Source: Flavobacteriaceae bacterium UBA2000 (lineage in GTDB: Bacteria > Bacteroidota > Bacteroidia > Flavobacteriales > Flavobacteriaceae). Taken from it: a stretch of DNA of 13,220 bases. Under the pieces are notes generated by a model. The model was not told the DNA's origin, ran no database searches, and saw nothing but the letters and a program-made list of their open reading frames with translations. The DNA lies in assembly GCA_002335345.1 (NCBI GenBank), contig DDCS01000162.1, forward strand, positions 1 to 13,220, read 5' to 3'. The position numbers and the translations under genes were made by a program. Position 1 is the first letter of the stretch; each line of letters opens with the position of its first letter. Of this stretch, positions 6,481 through 13,220 are shown piece after piece.

Positions 6481-8724
6481 CTAGGCAGAGGTATCTTGAG
6501 TTAACGTTCGGTGAATTTTTTCGAAAAATTCTTCCGTCTTGAAAGGCTTCGGTATGATTTCACTGAAACCTGCTCTAAAAAATTCATCAATATTTTCTTC
6601 TATAGTTACCGCAGTTAATGCGATAATCGGAAGATCAGGCTTAAATTTTCGTATTTCTTGGGTCGCTTCGATACCGCTAATTCCGGGCATATGAATATCC
6701 ATTAGTACAACATCAAAGTCATTGGTTTCGACCATTTTTATGGCATCCATACCATTGTCGGCCACCTGACAGATGATATTGCGCTTTTCGAGGATTTTAC
6801 GCGTAATCATCTGGTTGATCTTGTTGTCTTCAACCACTAAAATATGACGATTTTCTAGGCTGCTGTATTCGCTTTCGTTTAATTGCTTGGCATTATCCTC
6901 TTCGGTAGCGCCTTGGGCTGAAATATCTAAAACTAAATCAAACCAAAACTTTGATCCCTTACCTAATTGACTTTCAAGCTGTATGCGACTGCCCATGAGT
7001 TCCAAAAGGCTCTTGACAATTGAAAGTCCAAGTCCCGTTCCGCCAAATTTTCGATTGATTTGTAAAGACGCTTGAGAAAAAGACTCGAAAATACTCTTTT
7101 GCTTCTTTTTCGAAATCCCTACCCCATTATCTTCGATTTCAAAATGAAGGGTAATCTTATTGTTTTTATCGCCGAGCTTTTTAACACGAACAATAACATC
7201 ACCATTTTGGGTGAACTTTAATGAATTTCCAATTAAGTTGATCAGAATTTGAGAGAGCTTTACAGAATCTCCCTCCAGTTTGTCTGGGATCTCGTCGTCA
7301 TACTCCAAACGTAAATTGTTTTTACGATCGACCGCGGATTTATTTAACGCAATAAGAACATCATTCAAGCGCCTTTTAAGATTGAACGTTGTTTTTTCAA
7401 TTTCAACTTTATTGGCCTCCAGCTTGTTGAGGTCTAAAATATTATTGATTAAATTCAACAAGTATTCTCCAGAGAACTGAAGCGAGCGAAGATGCTCTTT
7501 TTGTTCAGGTTTTGGATTTTCTTCGAGTAACAAATGCGTCAATCCGGTCACGGCATACATTGGGGTCCGCAGTTCGTGAGTGATGGTCGATAAAAATTCT
7601 GCCTTGACCATCGAAGCCTTTTCAGCCCGTTCTTTGGCCACTTGGAGCTCGTTATTCTTGTCTTGAAGCAGAATATTGGCTTTGGCGCGAAGATTATTAT
7701 TCTTATATAGCGACAACGTCAACAGGGATAAAATCACGATAAGGGCAATACTGAGCCCCGTGGTAATTTTGCTAAAACTAATCGAGCGTTGTTGACGATC
7801 TAAATCACTTTTTTGCTGATCGATTATTTCATTCAAACTCGCTAAATCGCCATTGTCAGAACTTGTTTTTAGAATGGTATTCAAATAATACTGATGTAAT
7901 GAATCATTCTTTTGTTCAAAACGCATGAGAAATTCCTCTGCGTCATTAAACTTGTTTTCTCTTAGAGCGATATAGGATTCAAGTCTCAAGGCTTCGATTT
8001 CAATACTTTCGAGCTCAGTTTCTTGGCCAATGCTTTTGGCTTGTGCTAGGGCCAGACGTGCCTTATTCAATGCATTGGGCAATTGGTCCGGATCAATTTT
8101 GATATAGGCCTCGGCCAAGAGTAGTGCGCACCGGGCTAAATCTTTTATTTTTTGTTGGTTGTTTAATGAAATTTTAGCCGCCTCCAAATAATTGATCGCC
8201 TCACCGAATACTTTTTGCTTTATAGACAGTGCCCCGTAACCCAAAAGAACGAGGGCTCGTGCGTCTGAAATACCATTATTAGAATAATACTGATCTGCCA
8301 AGTGGAGAAAAATCTCGGCCTCTTCCCATTTCCCATTTTCAGTATAGATAAATCCGAGCAATGTTTGTGCTTGTGCAACAAGATCAGGAGCGCTTTTGTT
8401 GCGCAGTAATTCAATGGCATTGTGCACTTGAAGGGCCGCGTGATCGAAATTGTAAATTTTATAATGTAATCGTGCGAGGCTCAGTAAAATTGAGGCCCGC
8501 GCTACATCATCTTGGGCTTGAGCGGCTCCTTGAACCGCTTGATTTAAGGTCAGTAAGGCTTCGTGATAATTATTCTGATCTAAAAATAATACTCCTTGTT
8601 CGTGCAGTTGACTATAGGGGTCCATTGCTTGCTCGTTACTCTGAGGCGAGGAGTGCACGATGAGCGTGATGAGCAGGAAGAACATCAAAATGATGGACCG
8701 CAGTATAAACGAGGTGTATCGCAT
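6481..8724 (-). CDS. Hybrid sensor histidine kinase with periplasmic TPR repeats
   Basis: A 747-residue signalling protein. Order: signal peptide or first membrane segment (about 7-25), TPR-like helical repeats (about 33-285) expected in the periplasm, membrane segment (about 321-340), short coiled coil (345-375), HisKA with phospho-acceptor His383 in THELRTP, HATPase_c with the N box (Asn496 and Asn500), DNGVGI (532-537) and GGTGLGLS (561-568), then a receiver domain (627-740) with VVEDN, phospho-acceptor Asp676, Thr704 and Lys726. All catalytic residues are present. There is no DNA-binding output domain and no response regulator gene nearby, so it must pass the phosphate to a partner elsewhere or end at its own receiver. 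The TPR domain probably senses a periplasmic protein or peptide; the signal is unknown. The 162-base gap to lipA shows no terminator and no convincing promoter, so partial read-through from lipA is possible. Confidence 0.94.
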   Translation of the reverse strand: MRYTSFILRSIILMFFLLITLIVHSSPQSNEQAMDPYSQLHEQGVLFLDQNNYHEALLTLNQAVQGAAQAQDDVARASILLSLARLHYKIYNFDHAALQVHNAIELLRNKSAPDLVAQAQTLLGFIYTENGKWEEAEIFLHLADQYYSNNGISDARALVLLGYGALSIKQKVFGEAINYLEAAKISLNNQQKIKDLARCALLLAEAYIKIDPDQLPNALNKARLALAQAKSIGQETELESIEIEALRLESYIALRENKFNDAEEFLMRFEQKNDSLHQYYLNTILKTSSDNGDLASLNEIIDQQKSDLDRQQRSISFSKITTGLSIALIVILSLLTLSLYKNNNLRAKANILLQDKNNELQVAKERAEKASMVKAEFLSTITHELRTPMYAVTGLTHLLLEENPKPEQKEHLRSLQFSGEYLLNLINNILDLNKLEANKVEIEKTTFNLKRRLNDVLIALNKSAVDRKNNLRLEYDDEIPDKLEGDSVKLSQILINLIGNSLKFTQNGDVIVRVKKLGDKNNKITLHFEIEDNGVGISKKKQKSIFESFSQASLQINRKFGGTGLGLSIVKSLLELMGSRIQLESQLGKGSKFWFDLVLDISAQGATEEDNAKQLNESEYSSLENRHILVVEDNKINQMITRKILEKRNIICQVADNGMDAIKMVETNDFDVVLMDIHMPGISGIEATQEIRKFKPDLPIIALTAVTIEENIDEFFRAGFSEIIPKPFKTEEFFEKIHRTLTQDTSA

Positions 8725-8886
8725 TCTATGAATCTACTTCGTGAATAAATATAATTAATTTGAGATGAATTAAATTGGCTTTTGCATTATTCTAGACCAA
8801 TGACATCATGGGTGGTCAGAATAAATCCACAAAAAGGCCTGAGCTCGAAATGCGCTATGGTCTGGTTTTAGCCTTTGATTATAGGC

Positions 8887-9759
8887 TTAAAGTATGTGTT
8901 TTTGAGCCTTGTAAGAAGACCGCACGAGCGCACCACTTTCCACATGACGGAATCCCATCGCTAAACCAATTGTTTCGTACTTTTTGAACTGATCTGGGGT
9001 GATGAATTCTTTTACAGGAAGGTGTTTTTTGGAGGGTTGTAGATATTGTCCCAAGGTCACGACATCAACTTTGGCCTGACGCAAATCGGTCATTGTTTGT
9101 ATGACTTCTTCTTCACGCTCTCCGAGGCCTAACATGATTCCACTTTTGGTTCGATTAATCCCTTGATCTTTCAAATAAGCCAAAACACCAAGGCTACGAT
9201 CATATTGCGCTTGGATTCTTACTTCGCGAGTCAGTCTTCTTACCGTTTCCATATTGTGCGAAACCACTTCTGGGGCCACTTTAATAATGCGGTCAAGGGG
9301 TTTTGTTTCGCCTTGAAAATCTGGAATCAAGGTCTCCAAAGTCGTCTCGGGATTCATCCGGCGGATGGCTTTGATTGTCTCGGCCCACATGATCGAACCC
9401 ATATCCTTTAAATCATCGCGATCCACAGAGGTGATCACCGCGTGCTTAATGTTCATGAGTTTGATGGATCGCGCTACTTTTTCAGGTTCATCCCAATCAA
9501 CATCTTGTGGCCGTCCAGTTTTTACCCCGCAAAATCCGCACGAGCGCGTACAGATGTTCCCCAAAATCATGAAGGTCGCCGTACCTTCAGTCCAGCATTC
9601 TCCCATATTTGGGCAACTCCCCGATGTACAGATGGTGTGCAGGTTGTATTGATCAACCAAGCCCCGTAATTCGGTATATTTTTTACCCGTTGGTAATTTA
9701 ACCCGAAGCCATTTAGGTTTGGGTGCCGGTTTGGTTAATAGGGTCTCAATCTCGCTCAT
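8887..9759 (-). CDS. lipA: Lipoyl synthase LipA
   Basis: Radical SAM enzyme that inserts two sulfurs into protein-bound octanoyl groups to make lipoate for pyruvate and 2-oxoglutarate dehydrogenases and the glycine cleavage system. The 290 residues are a normal length. The auxiliary cluster motif C-x4-C-x5-C is Cys44, Cys49 and Cys55; the radical SAM motif C-x3-C-x2-C is Cys70, Cys74 and Cys77 (CTRSCGFC). The C-terminal RSSY (280-283) supplies the Ser ligand of the auxiliary cluster. LipB is not in this window. A Bacteroidota-type promoter lies just upstream (9786-9813), which suggests it is transcribed separately from the operon before it. Confidence 0.97.
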   Translation of the reverse strand: MSEIETLLTKPAPKPKWLRVKLPTGKKYTELRGLVDQYNLHTICTSGSCPNMGECWTEGTATFMILGNICTRSCGFCGVKTGRPQDVDWDEPEKVARSIKLMNIKHAVITSVDRDDLKDMGSIMWAETIKAIRRMNPETTLETLIPDFQGETKPLDRIIKVAPEVVSHNMETVRRLTREVRIQAQYDRSLGVLAYLKDQGINRTKSGIMLGLGEREEEVIQTMTDLRQAKVDVVTLGQYLQPSKKHLPVKEFITPDQFKKYETIGLAMGFRHVESGALVRSSYKAQKHIL

Positions 9760-9785
9760 AATTCAGGTCCAATTAATGACTCGAG

Positions 9786-9813
9786 CAAAGATAAAACATT
9801 CTGACTTTAGCAA
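9786..9813 (-). promoter_or_regulatory. Bacteroidota-type promoter for lipA
   Basis: On the minus strand a TTG (9813-9811) is followed after exactly 17 bases by TATCTTTG (9793-9786). This fits the flavobacterial consensus TTG-N17-23-TAnnTTTG for the major sigma factor (RpoD/SigA type). Transcription would start near 9779, giving a leader of about 20 bases before the lipA ATG. It is the only intergenic region here in which I found both boxes at correct spacing. Confidence 0.6.
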
Positions 9814-9838
9814 GGGGAGATTTTGCCTTTTAAAAGCC

Positions 9839-11050
9839 TTAAAGTGTGGTTAAATACCAAAGACTAAATCCAATGAGTAAGGCTATGGCTAAAAGGCTAA
9901 AGATTTTAACCCACAACCCCGGATGGTGTTCTTTAGGTAAACTAGGTCCCGTAACCACGCGATAAATAATTAGGGCATAAAAAGGTGCGGAGATAAATGA
10001 CAAGACCGTCCCAACGGTAATTAAGGTGCCCATTTGATCCGTAAGCCCCAAATAAATCAGGACACTCCCGATGACTAAAATGACTAACCAAGCAAGATAG
10101 TTTATTTGATATCCTGGAGCAAAAAGCAAGCTCGAGGTCTTGGCCATGACCCGTGGGGAACCATCCAAAGTGCTCAAGGAGGTGCTAAACATGGTCGTGA
10201 ACGCGGCAACACCGATAAACGCTTTGGACCATTGGCCTAGGCTGTCGGTGTACATATTAATGAGTTGATTGGCAAAGATGGCGCCACTGTTTGAAAATTC
10301 TTGACCTTGACCGTACATGACTAATCCGCCCAATAAAATAAAACTCAATCCGATAATGATTGTCGTGGCGTAACCCATATTAAAGTCCCATCTGACTTGA
10401 CGCTCCCCAAGCTCAGGATTGAGTTGTTTCTTTTCAACCGCCCATAGGGATTGCCAAATAGCGAGGTCTAAAGGCGCTGGCATCCACCCCATAAAGGCAA
10501 TTAAGAAGGAAATACCCACAGTTGAGTTTGGAATGACTTGATGCCAACTTGGACGGGACGCGGTGTTAAACCAAGCAAAAATTAATGCCAGGACCGTCGT
10601 CAGGGTTAAGGCCAAAACGACATATTTCATCACTTGATCCAAGACGGAAAATCGCCCGCGAATAAGGATTAAAAAACAGGCCAATAGAATTAAACCCGCC
10701 CAAACGACAGGTGTACCTATTCCGGTTAAAGAAGTCGCAATACCCGCTGTTACTATGGTAACGGCTGTTTGAAAGGTAAACATGGTGCATAGGGTAAGTA
10801 TGAAATAAACCATCAGTACCCAACGCCCCATTTTATTGAAGGCCGTGAGTAAATCTTGACCGGTGCGGCTTGTGTAATGGACCCCAAAAGCGAAAAACGG
10901 ATATTTTATAAGGTTGATCAGCAGTAACGCCCAAATAAGGCCAAAACCAAAATCAGCGCCCGCTCGAGTGGATTGAACCAAATGAGAGACACCGATGGCT
11001 GCGCCAGCAAACATGATACCGGGCCCTAATTTTTTAAACCAACCCATCAT
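9839..11050 (-). CDS. NRAMP-family transporter with altered metal site
   Basis: A 403-residue integral membrane protein, with about ten or eleven hydrophobic segments, of the NRAMP/SLC11 (MntH-like) fold. The family frame is visible at GPG (9-11) before TM1, AGADFGF (30-36) after it, and MP (190-191) in TM6. The metal-binding DPGN of TM1 is replaced by GVSH (20-23), and the TM6 MPH is MPAP (190-193): the metal-binding Asp and Asn are absent while the Met is kept. The substrate therefore cannot be assumed to be Mn2+ or Fe2+; relatives of NRAMP with changed sites carry other ions. Its ATG overlaps the stop of the sigma-factor gene by 4 bases (ATGA), with a second in-frame ATG right after, so it is translated from the same operon. 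No terminator with a T-run follows it. Confidence 0.85.
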   Translation of the reverse strand: MMGWFKKLGPGIMFAGAAIGVSHLVQSTRAGADFGFGLIWALLLINLIKYPFFAFGVHYTSRTGQDLLTAFNKMGRWVLMVYFILTLCTMFTFQTAVTIVTAGIATSLTGIGTPVVWAGLILLACFLILIRGRFSVLDQVMKYVVLALTLTTVLALIFAWFNTASRPSWHQVIPNSTVGISFLIAFMGWMPAPLDLAIWQSLWAVEKKQLNPELGERQVRWDFNMGYATTIIIGLSFILLGGLVMYGQGQEFSNSGAIFANQLINMYTDSLGQWSKAFIGVAAFTTMFSTSLSTLDGSPRVMAKTSSLLFAPGYQINYLAWLVILVIGSVLIYLGLTDQMGTLITVGTVLSFISAPFYALIIYRVVTGPSLPKEHHPGLWVKIFSLLAIALLIGFSLWYLTTL

Positions 11051-11619
11051 AATTCACGATTTTGCTCGATAAGTTCTGCCATGAGCTTTTTAGCCCTCAG
11101 CAGCCGTACTTTTATGTTTGTTAATGGTTCTCCGAGTTGTTCCGCGATATCGCGATAGGACATTTCTTGGAAATAACGCAATTGTAAAACCTCACGATAC
11201 ATGGGTTTTAGCATTTTCAAAAGGGTTTGGAGCTGAATTAAATTCTGCTCTTGAATCAAGGCATCCTCAGTGGTGAGGCTATCGTCTGGAACCTCATTTC
11301 CGTGGTCTTCCTGGTCCTCAAGTGGGGCAACGACAATTGAGTTGCGTTGCTTGCGGTATTGATCGATTTGAATGTTTTTGGAAATAGTGATCACCCAAGA
11401 ACTAAAATTATAGTTGGTATCGAAGTGTTCGATTTTGTCAAATGCTTTGGCAAAAGCCTCTATGGTAATGTCCTCAGCGTCTGATTCGTTATGGACGCGT
11501 TTGAGCTGAAAACCAAAAACCATATTCCAGCAATGATCCAGCAATTGTCTATAGGCCTTTTGATCTCCAGACTTTGCTTTGGCGATAATATGGAGAATAT
11601 CCTCTGGGCTTAGTTCCAA
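11047..11619 (-). CDS. ECF-type RNA polymerase sigma factor, TTG start
   Basis: A 190-residue sigma-70 family protein of the extracytoplasmic-function type. Region 2 spans about 24-92 (ESDAEDITIEAFAKAF and SSWVITISKNIQIDQYRK are typical), followed by an acidic linker (about 95-120) and region 4 with its helix-turn-helix at about 132-183 (REVLQLRYF, SYRDIAEQLG, IKVRLLRAKK). The start must be TTG at 11617-11619: an in-frame TGA lies two codons upstream and the next Met (residue 32) would remove the start of region 2. That TTG lies inside the end of the glycosyltransferase gene (10-base overlap), so expression probably depends on translational coupling. No anti-sigma gene is adjacent; the next gene, overlapping by 4 bases, encodes the NRAMP-type transporter. 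Target promoters are unknown. Confidence 0.92.
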   Translation of the reverse strand: MELSPEDILHIIAKAKSGDQKAYRQLLDHCWNMVFGFQLKRVHNESDAEDITIEAFAKAFDKIEHFDTNYNFSSWVITISKNIQIDQYRKQRNSIVVAPLEDQEDHGNEVPDDSLTTEDALIQEQNLIQLQTLLKMLKPMYREVLQLRYFQEMSYRDIAEQLGEPLTNIKVRLLRAKKLMAELIEQNREL

Positions 11620-12731
11620 TGGTCAGGTTTTGAAAAGCGGTTCCGAACAAATATAATTAATTGCATACAAATTAATACGGGCTCAAGTATCGGAATCCAG
11701 AGATATAAATCGTCCGCGTGAAATTTTTGAAAGACTGGCCTCATCTGCCAGATCAGGTAAAGCGAGCGCACGGCAATGAGTGCCATGATGGCCCCACAAA
11801 CAGAAATTTCCAAAGGTAGGCCCAGTCCAAGAACAAGCAAGGATAAATAAAAAAGCAGGATACTTCCGGAATAAAGGCTTAACACGATTTTAGTCGGGGT
11901 TCTATAAAAATGTGCAGCACTTTGATGGCGTCTTTTTTGATTAAAAAGACCCCGCCATGTGGTTTTAGGTCGTGACCAAGTATAGGCTTTTGAGTCAAGG
12001 ACCACTGCTGTGTTATTTTTATTTGCCCCATGATTAACCAACAAATCGTCATCTCCCGAAGCAATATGCTCATGAGATTTAAATCCGCCCTGAGCGTAAA
12101 AAAAATCTTTGCGATAAGCCAAATTTCTACCGACACCCATATAAGGATGGCCGGCCAAAGCCTGGCCTAAAAACAAGCCCGCCGTTAAGGTCGTTTCAAA
12201 TCGAATCACGGAATTTAAAACCCCGGACGTTTTTATATATCCTCCGTAACCTAAGACAACCGATTTATTCGCCCTAAGGGGTGAGGTCATAAGGTCAATC
12301 CAATCGGCAGAGGCGGGGAGGCAATCGGCATCGGTTAAAAGTAAAAGGTCATGAGCGGCTTGACTGATGCCAAAACTCAAGGCGGCCTTTTTTCCGGGCG
12401 TTTTAAATTTTTCTTTAAGTGTAAAAGTGCGTACTCTAGGGTCTCTTTTTGCCCACTGTTCAACCACTTGCTGGGTCTGGTCGCTCGAATGATCGTTTAC
12501 CAAAATGAGTTCGAAATTTGAATGCCTTTGATTGAGAATTTCGGGAATTAATTTATTGAGATTCTCGGCTTCGTTTTTGGCACAAACAATTACAGAGACC
12601 CCGGGTAAATGTTCCTGGGAGGGGCATCTTAGGTAATTTTTCGCCCCCGTTCTGCGTATTCGCGAAATGAAAAATGCTTGAATTAAGGAAGCTGCTGCGG
12701 CGCACAACAGTAAGCTCCAAGACCAGATCAT
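11610..12731 (-). CDS. Family 2 glycosyltransferase, membrane-bound
   Basis: A 373-residue GT-A fold enzyme that probably transfers a sugar onto a lipid or polysaccharide acceptor at the cytoplasmic membrane; the sugar is not predictable. The N-terminal membrane segment (about 3-21) is followed by the catalytic domain: VSVIVCAKNEAENL (45-58), VNDHSSD (78-84), the DxD metal motif TDAD (133-136), the likely catalytic acid in SGDDD (225-229) and QKRRH (265-269), a Q/RxxRW-like motif. Three further membrane segments lie at about 283-303, 308-328 and 343-362. The start overlaps the stop of the upstream small-protein gene by one base (TAATG), and the end overlaps the sigma factor. The neighbouring murB suggests a cell-envelope setting. 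Confidence 0.9.
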   Translation of the reverse strand: MIWSWSLLLCAAAASLIQAFFISRIRRTGAKNYLRCPSQEHLPGVSVIVCAKNEAENLNKLIPEILNQRHSNFELILVNDHSSDQTQQVVEQWAKRDPRVRTFTLKEKFKTPGKKAALSFGISQAAHDLLLLTDADCLPASADWIDLMTSPLRANKSVVLGYGGYIKTSGVLNSVIRFETTLTAGLFLGQALAGHPYMGVGRNLAYRKDFFYAQGGFKSHEHIASGDDDLLVNHGANKNNTAVVLDSKAYTWSRPKTTWRGLFNQKRRHQSAAHFYRTPTKIVLSLYSGSILLFYLSLLVLGLGLPLEISVCGAIMALIAVRSLYLIWQMRPVFQKFHADDLYLWIPILEPVLICMQLIIFVRNRFSKPDHWN

Positions 12732-12934
12732 TAGGCCTGCTCCGTACCTTTACATTCTGAGAATTGATCCGGTGTTTTGCCACAAAAGCTACATGAATCA
12801 CCGTCTTTATTTAAAAATGGGCTTTGAGAAGCACAGGTTCCTGCAAATTTCCCGTCTTTTTTACCCCATATTTTTATGGCGATACCGGCAAATGCAAAAA
12901 TTAAAAGTCCAATGGTAAGCAGTACTAATTTCAT
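12731..12934 (-). CDS. Small Cys-rich single-pass membrane protein
   Basis: A 67-residue protein with an N-terminal hydrophobic helix (about 3-22), a short basic stretch (IKIWGKKDGK) and a Cys-rich tail: Cys34, Cys48, Cys51 (CSFCGK) and Cys61. The Lys-rich stretch after the helix suggests N-out/C-in by the positive-inside rule, which would put the cysteines in the cytoplasm; if the helix is instead a cleaved signal, they would be outside. Four cysteines with a CxxC pair could bind a metal or form disulfides. I recall similar proteins annotated as 'membrane or secreted protein' in flavobacteria, beside a glycosyltransferase. The function is unknown. It overlaps the glycosyltransferase start by one base and follows murB after an 80-base gap. 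Confidence 0.8.
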   Translation of the reverse strand: MKLVLLTIGLLIFAFAGIAIKIWGKKDGKFAGTCASQSPFLNKDGDSCSFCGKTPDQFSECKGTEQA

Positions 12935-12938
12935 ATGA

Positions 12939-12946
12939 CAAAATTA
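12939..12946 (-). promoter_or_regulatory. Possible -7 box (TAATTTTG) before the small-protein operon
   Basis: TAATTTTG on the minus strand matches the Bacteroidota -7 consensus TAnnTTTG and lies 4 bases before the ATG of the 67-residue protein gene. The nearest upstream TTTG is only 12 bases away, too close for the usual 17-23, and a start site here would give a nearly leaderless mRNA. It may be a chance match in AT-rich DNA; read-through from murB is the alternative. Confidence 0.25.
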
Positions 12947-12982
12947 CAACAATGACTGCAAAATAGAATAGATTTTTTTGTT

Positions 12983-12994
12983 TTCTCGCGAGAA
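12983..12994. other. 12-bp GC-centred perfect palindrome upstream of the small-protein operon
   Basis: TTCTCGCGAGAA is a perfect inverted repeat in the gap between the murB stop and the 67-residue protein gene, 49 bases upstream of that start. It has no T-run after it in the direction of the flanking genes, so it is not a normal terminator for murB. It could be an operator or an RNA hairpin; there is one copy and no partner site, so the call is tentative. Confidence 0.3.
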
Positions 12995-13014
12995 CTTCCG
13001 GCGCGAAAGAGGCC

Positions 13015-13220
13015 TTAAATAATATTTACTTCGGGTGTTAAAGCGATGCCAAAGTCCTTTAAAACCTTTTGTTGAATACTTTGCGCTAATTCTTTTATTT
13101 CCAATCCTGTAGCCTTCCCGTAATTCACTAAGACAAGGGCCTGGTTTTTGTGCACTCCGGCATCCCCTTGACGAAACCCTTTAAACCCAGCACGCTGAAT
13201 GAGCCAGCCTGCCGGTATTT
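13015..13220 (-). CDS. murB: UDP-N-acetylenolpyruvoylglucosamine reductase MurB, C-terminal part
   Basis: The last 67 codons plus stop of murB; the rest lies beyond the right edge. MurB reduces UDP-GlcNAc-enolpyruvate to UDP-MurNAc with FAD and NADPH in peptidoglycan synthesis. Recognisable C-terminal family features are PAGWLIQRAGFKG at its start, GVHKNQALVLVNYG in the middle and the closing PEVNII, whose Glu matches the catalytic Glu325 of the E. coli enzyme (PEV motif). The reading frame was worked out by hand and stops at TAA (13015-13017). It is followed after 80 bases by the small membrane protein gene on the same strand, with no clear terminator between them. Confidence 0.93.
   Translation of the reverse strand, partial: IPAGWLIQRAGFKGFRQGDAGVHKNQALVLVNYGKATGLEIKELAQSIQQKVLKDFGIALTPEVNII

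Noticed and set aside
8801..8980. Plus-strand short reading frames in the lipA / histidine kinase gap, running into lipA antisense
   Set aside because: The longer one overlaps conserved lipA coding sequence on the other strand, and the translated text has no recognisable features.
9820..9843. Inverted repeat around CTTTTAAAAG after the transporter stop, as a terminator
   Set aside because: The stem is AT-only at its core, the flanking GG/GG do not pair and there is no T-run after it on the minus strand.
12553..12801. Minus-strand 82-codon frame spanning the small membrane protein and glycosyltransferase junction
   Set aside because: Overlaps two better-supported genes in other frames; the translation shows no domain or composition signal.

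Overview
This window is ordinary chromosomal DNA from a bacterium of the phylum Bacteroidota, most likely a flavobacterium-like lineage. The reasons are lineage-typical protein variants (a zinc-ribbon protein without its cysteines, a Nif3 protein reading SFHPIIF, a small Cys-rich membrane protein next to a glycosyltransferase), almost no Shine-Dalgarno sequences, and one promoter of the Bacteroidota type (TTG-N17-TAnnTTTG). By eye the G+C content is in the mid-40s percent. I see no RNA gene, insertion sequence, phage gene or CRISPR array. Coding density is very high and no gap exceeds about 165 bases.

Left third (1-5365). On the minus strand, kynureninase and kynurenine 3-monooxygenase overlap by 10 bases and form a tryptophan-degradation operon; the monooxygenase runs off the left edge. 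A 59-residue CDGSH iron-sulfur protein is divergent from them on the plus strand and ends 8 bases from the end of a lipoprotein-type methionine sulfoxide reductase A. Next on the minus strand is a two-gene unit, a Nif3-like protein followed by a coiled-coil 'zinc ribbon' protein, which ends at a clear intrinsic terminator.

Middle (5447-8724). lpxK (lipid A 4'-kinase, plus strand) is divergent from the Nif3 gene and convergent with a large hybrid sensor histidine kinase (periplasmic TPR repeats, HisKA, HATPase, receiver).

Right third (8887-13220, all minus strand). In transcription order these are the end of murB, a 67-residue Cys-rich membrane protein, a GT2 glycosyltransferase, an ECF sigma factor, an NRAMP-type transporter and lipA. 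From the small protein to the transporter, consecutive genes overlap by 1, 10 and 4 bases, so this is a tightly coupled operon. lipA has its own promoter in the gap before it.

The genes are mostly housekeeping (envelope synthesis, lipoate, redox repair) and I see no clear new defence or mobile system. The points most worth a second look are: kynureninase carries Asn where the family has the PLP-pyridine Asp; the NRAMP protein lacks the metal-binding DPGN motif; the ECF sigma factor starts at TTG inside the glycosyltransferase stop region, has no anti-sigma gene beside it and is coupled to the transporter; and the zinc-ribbon protein has no cysteine at all.
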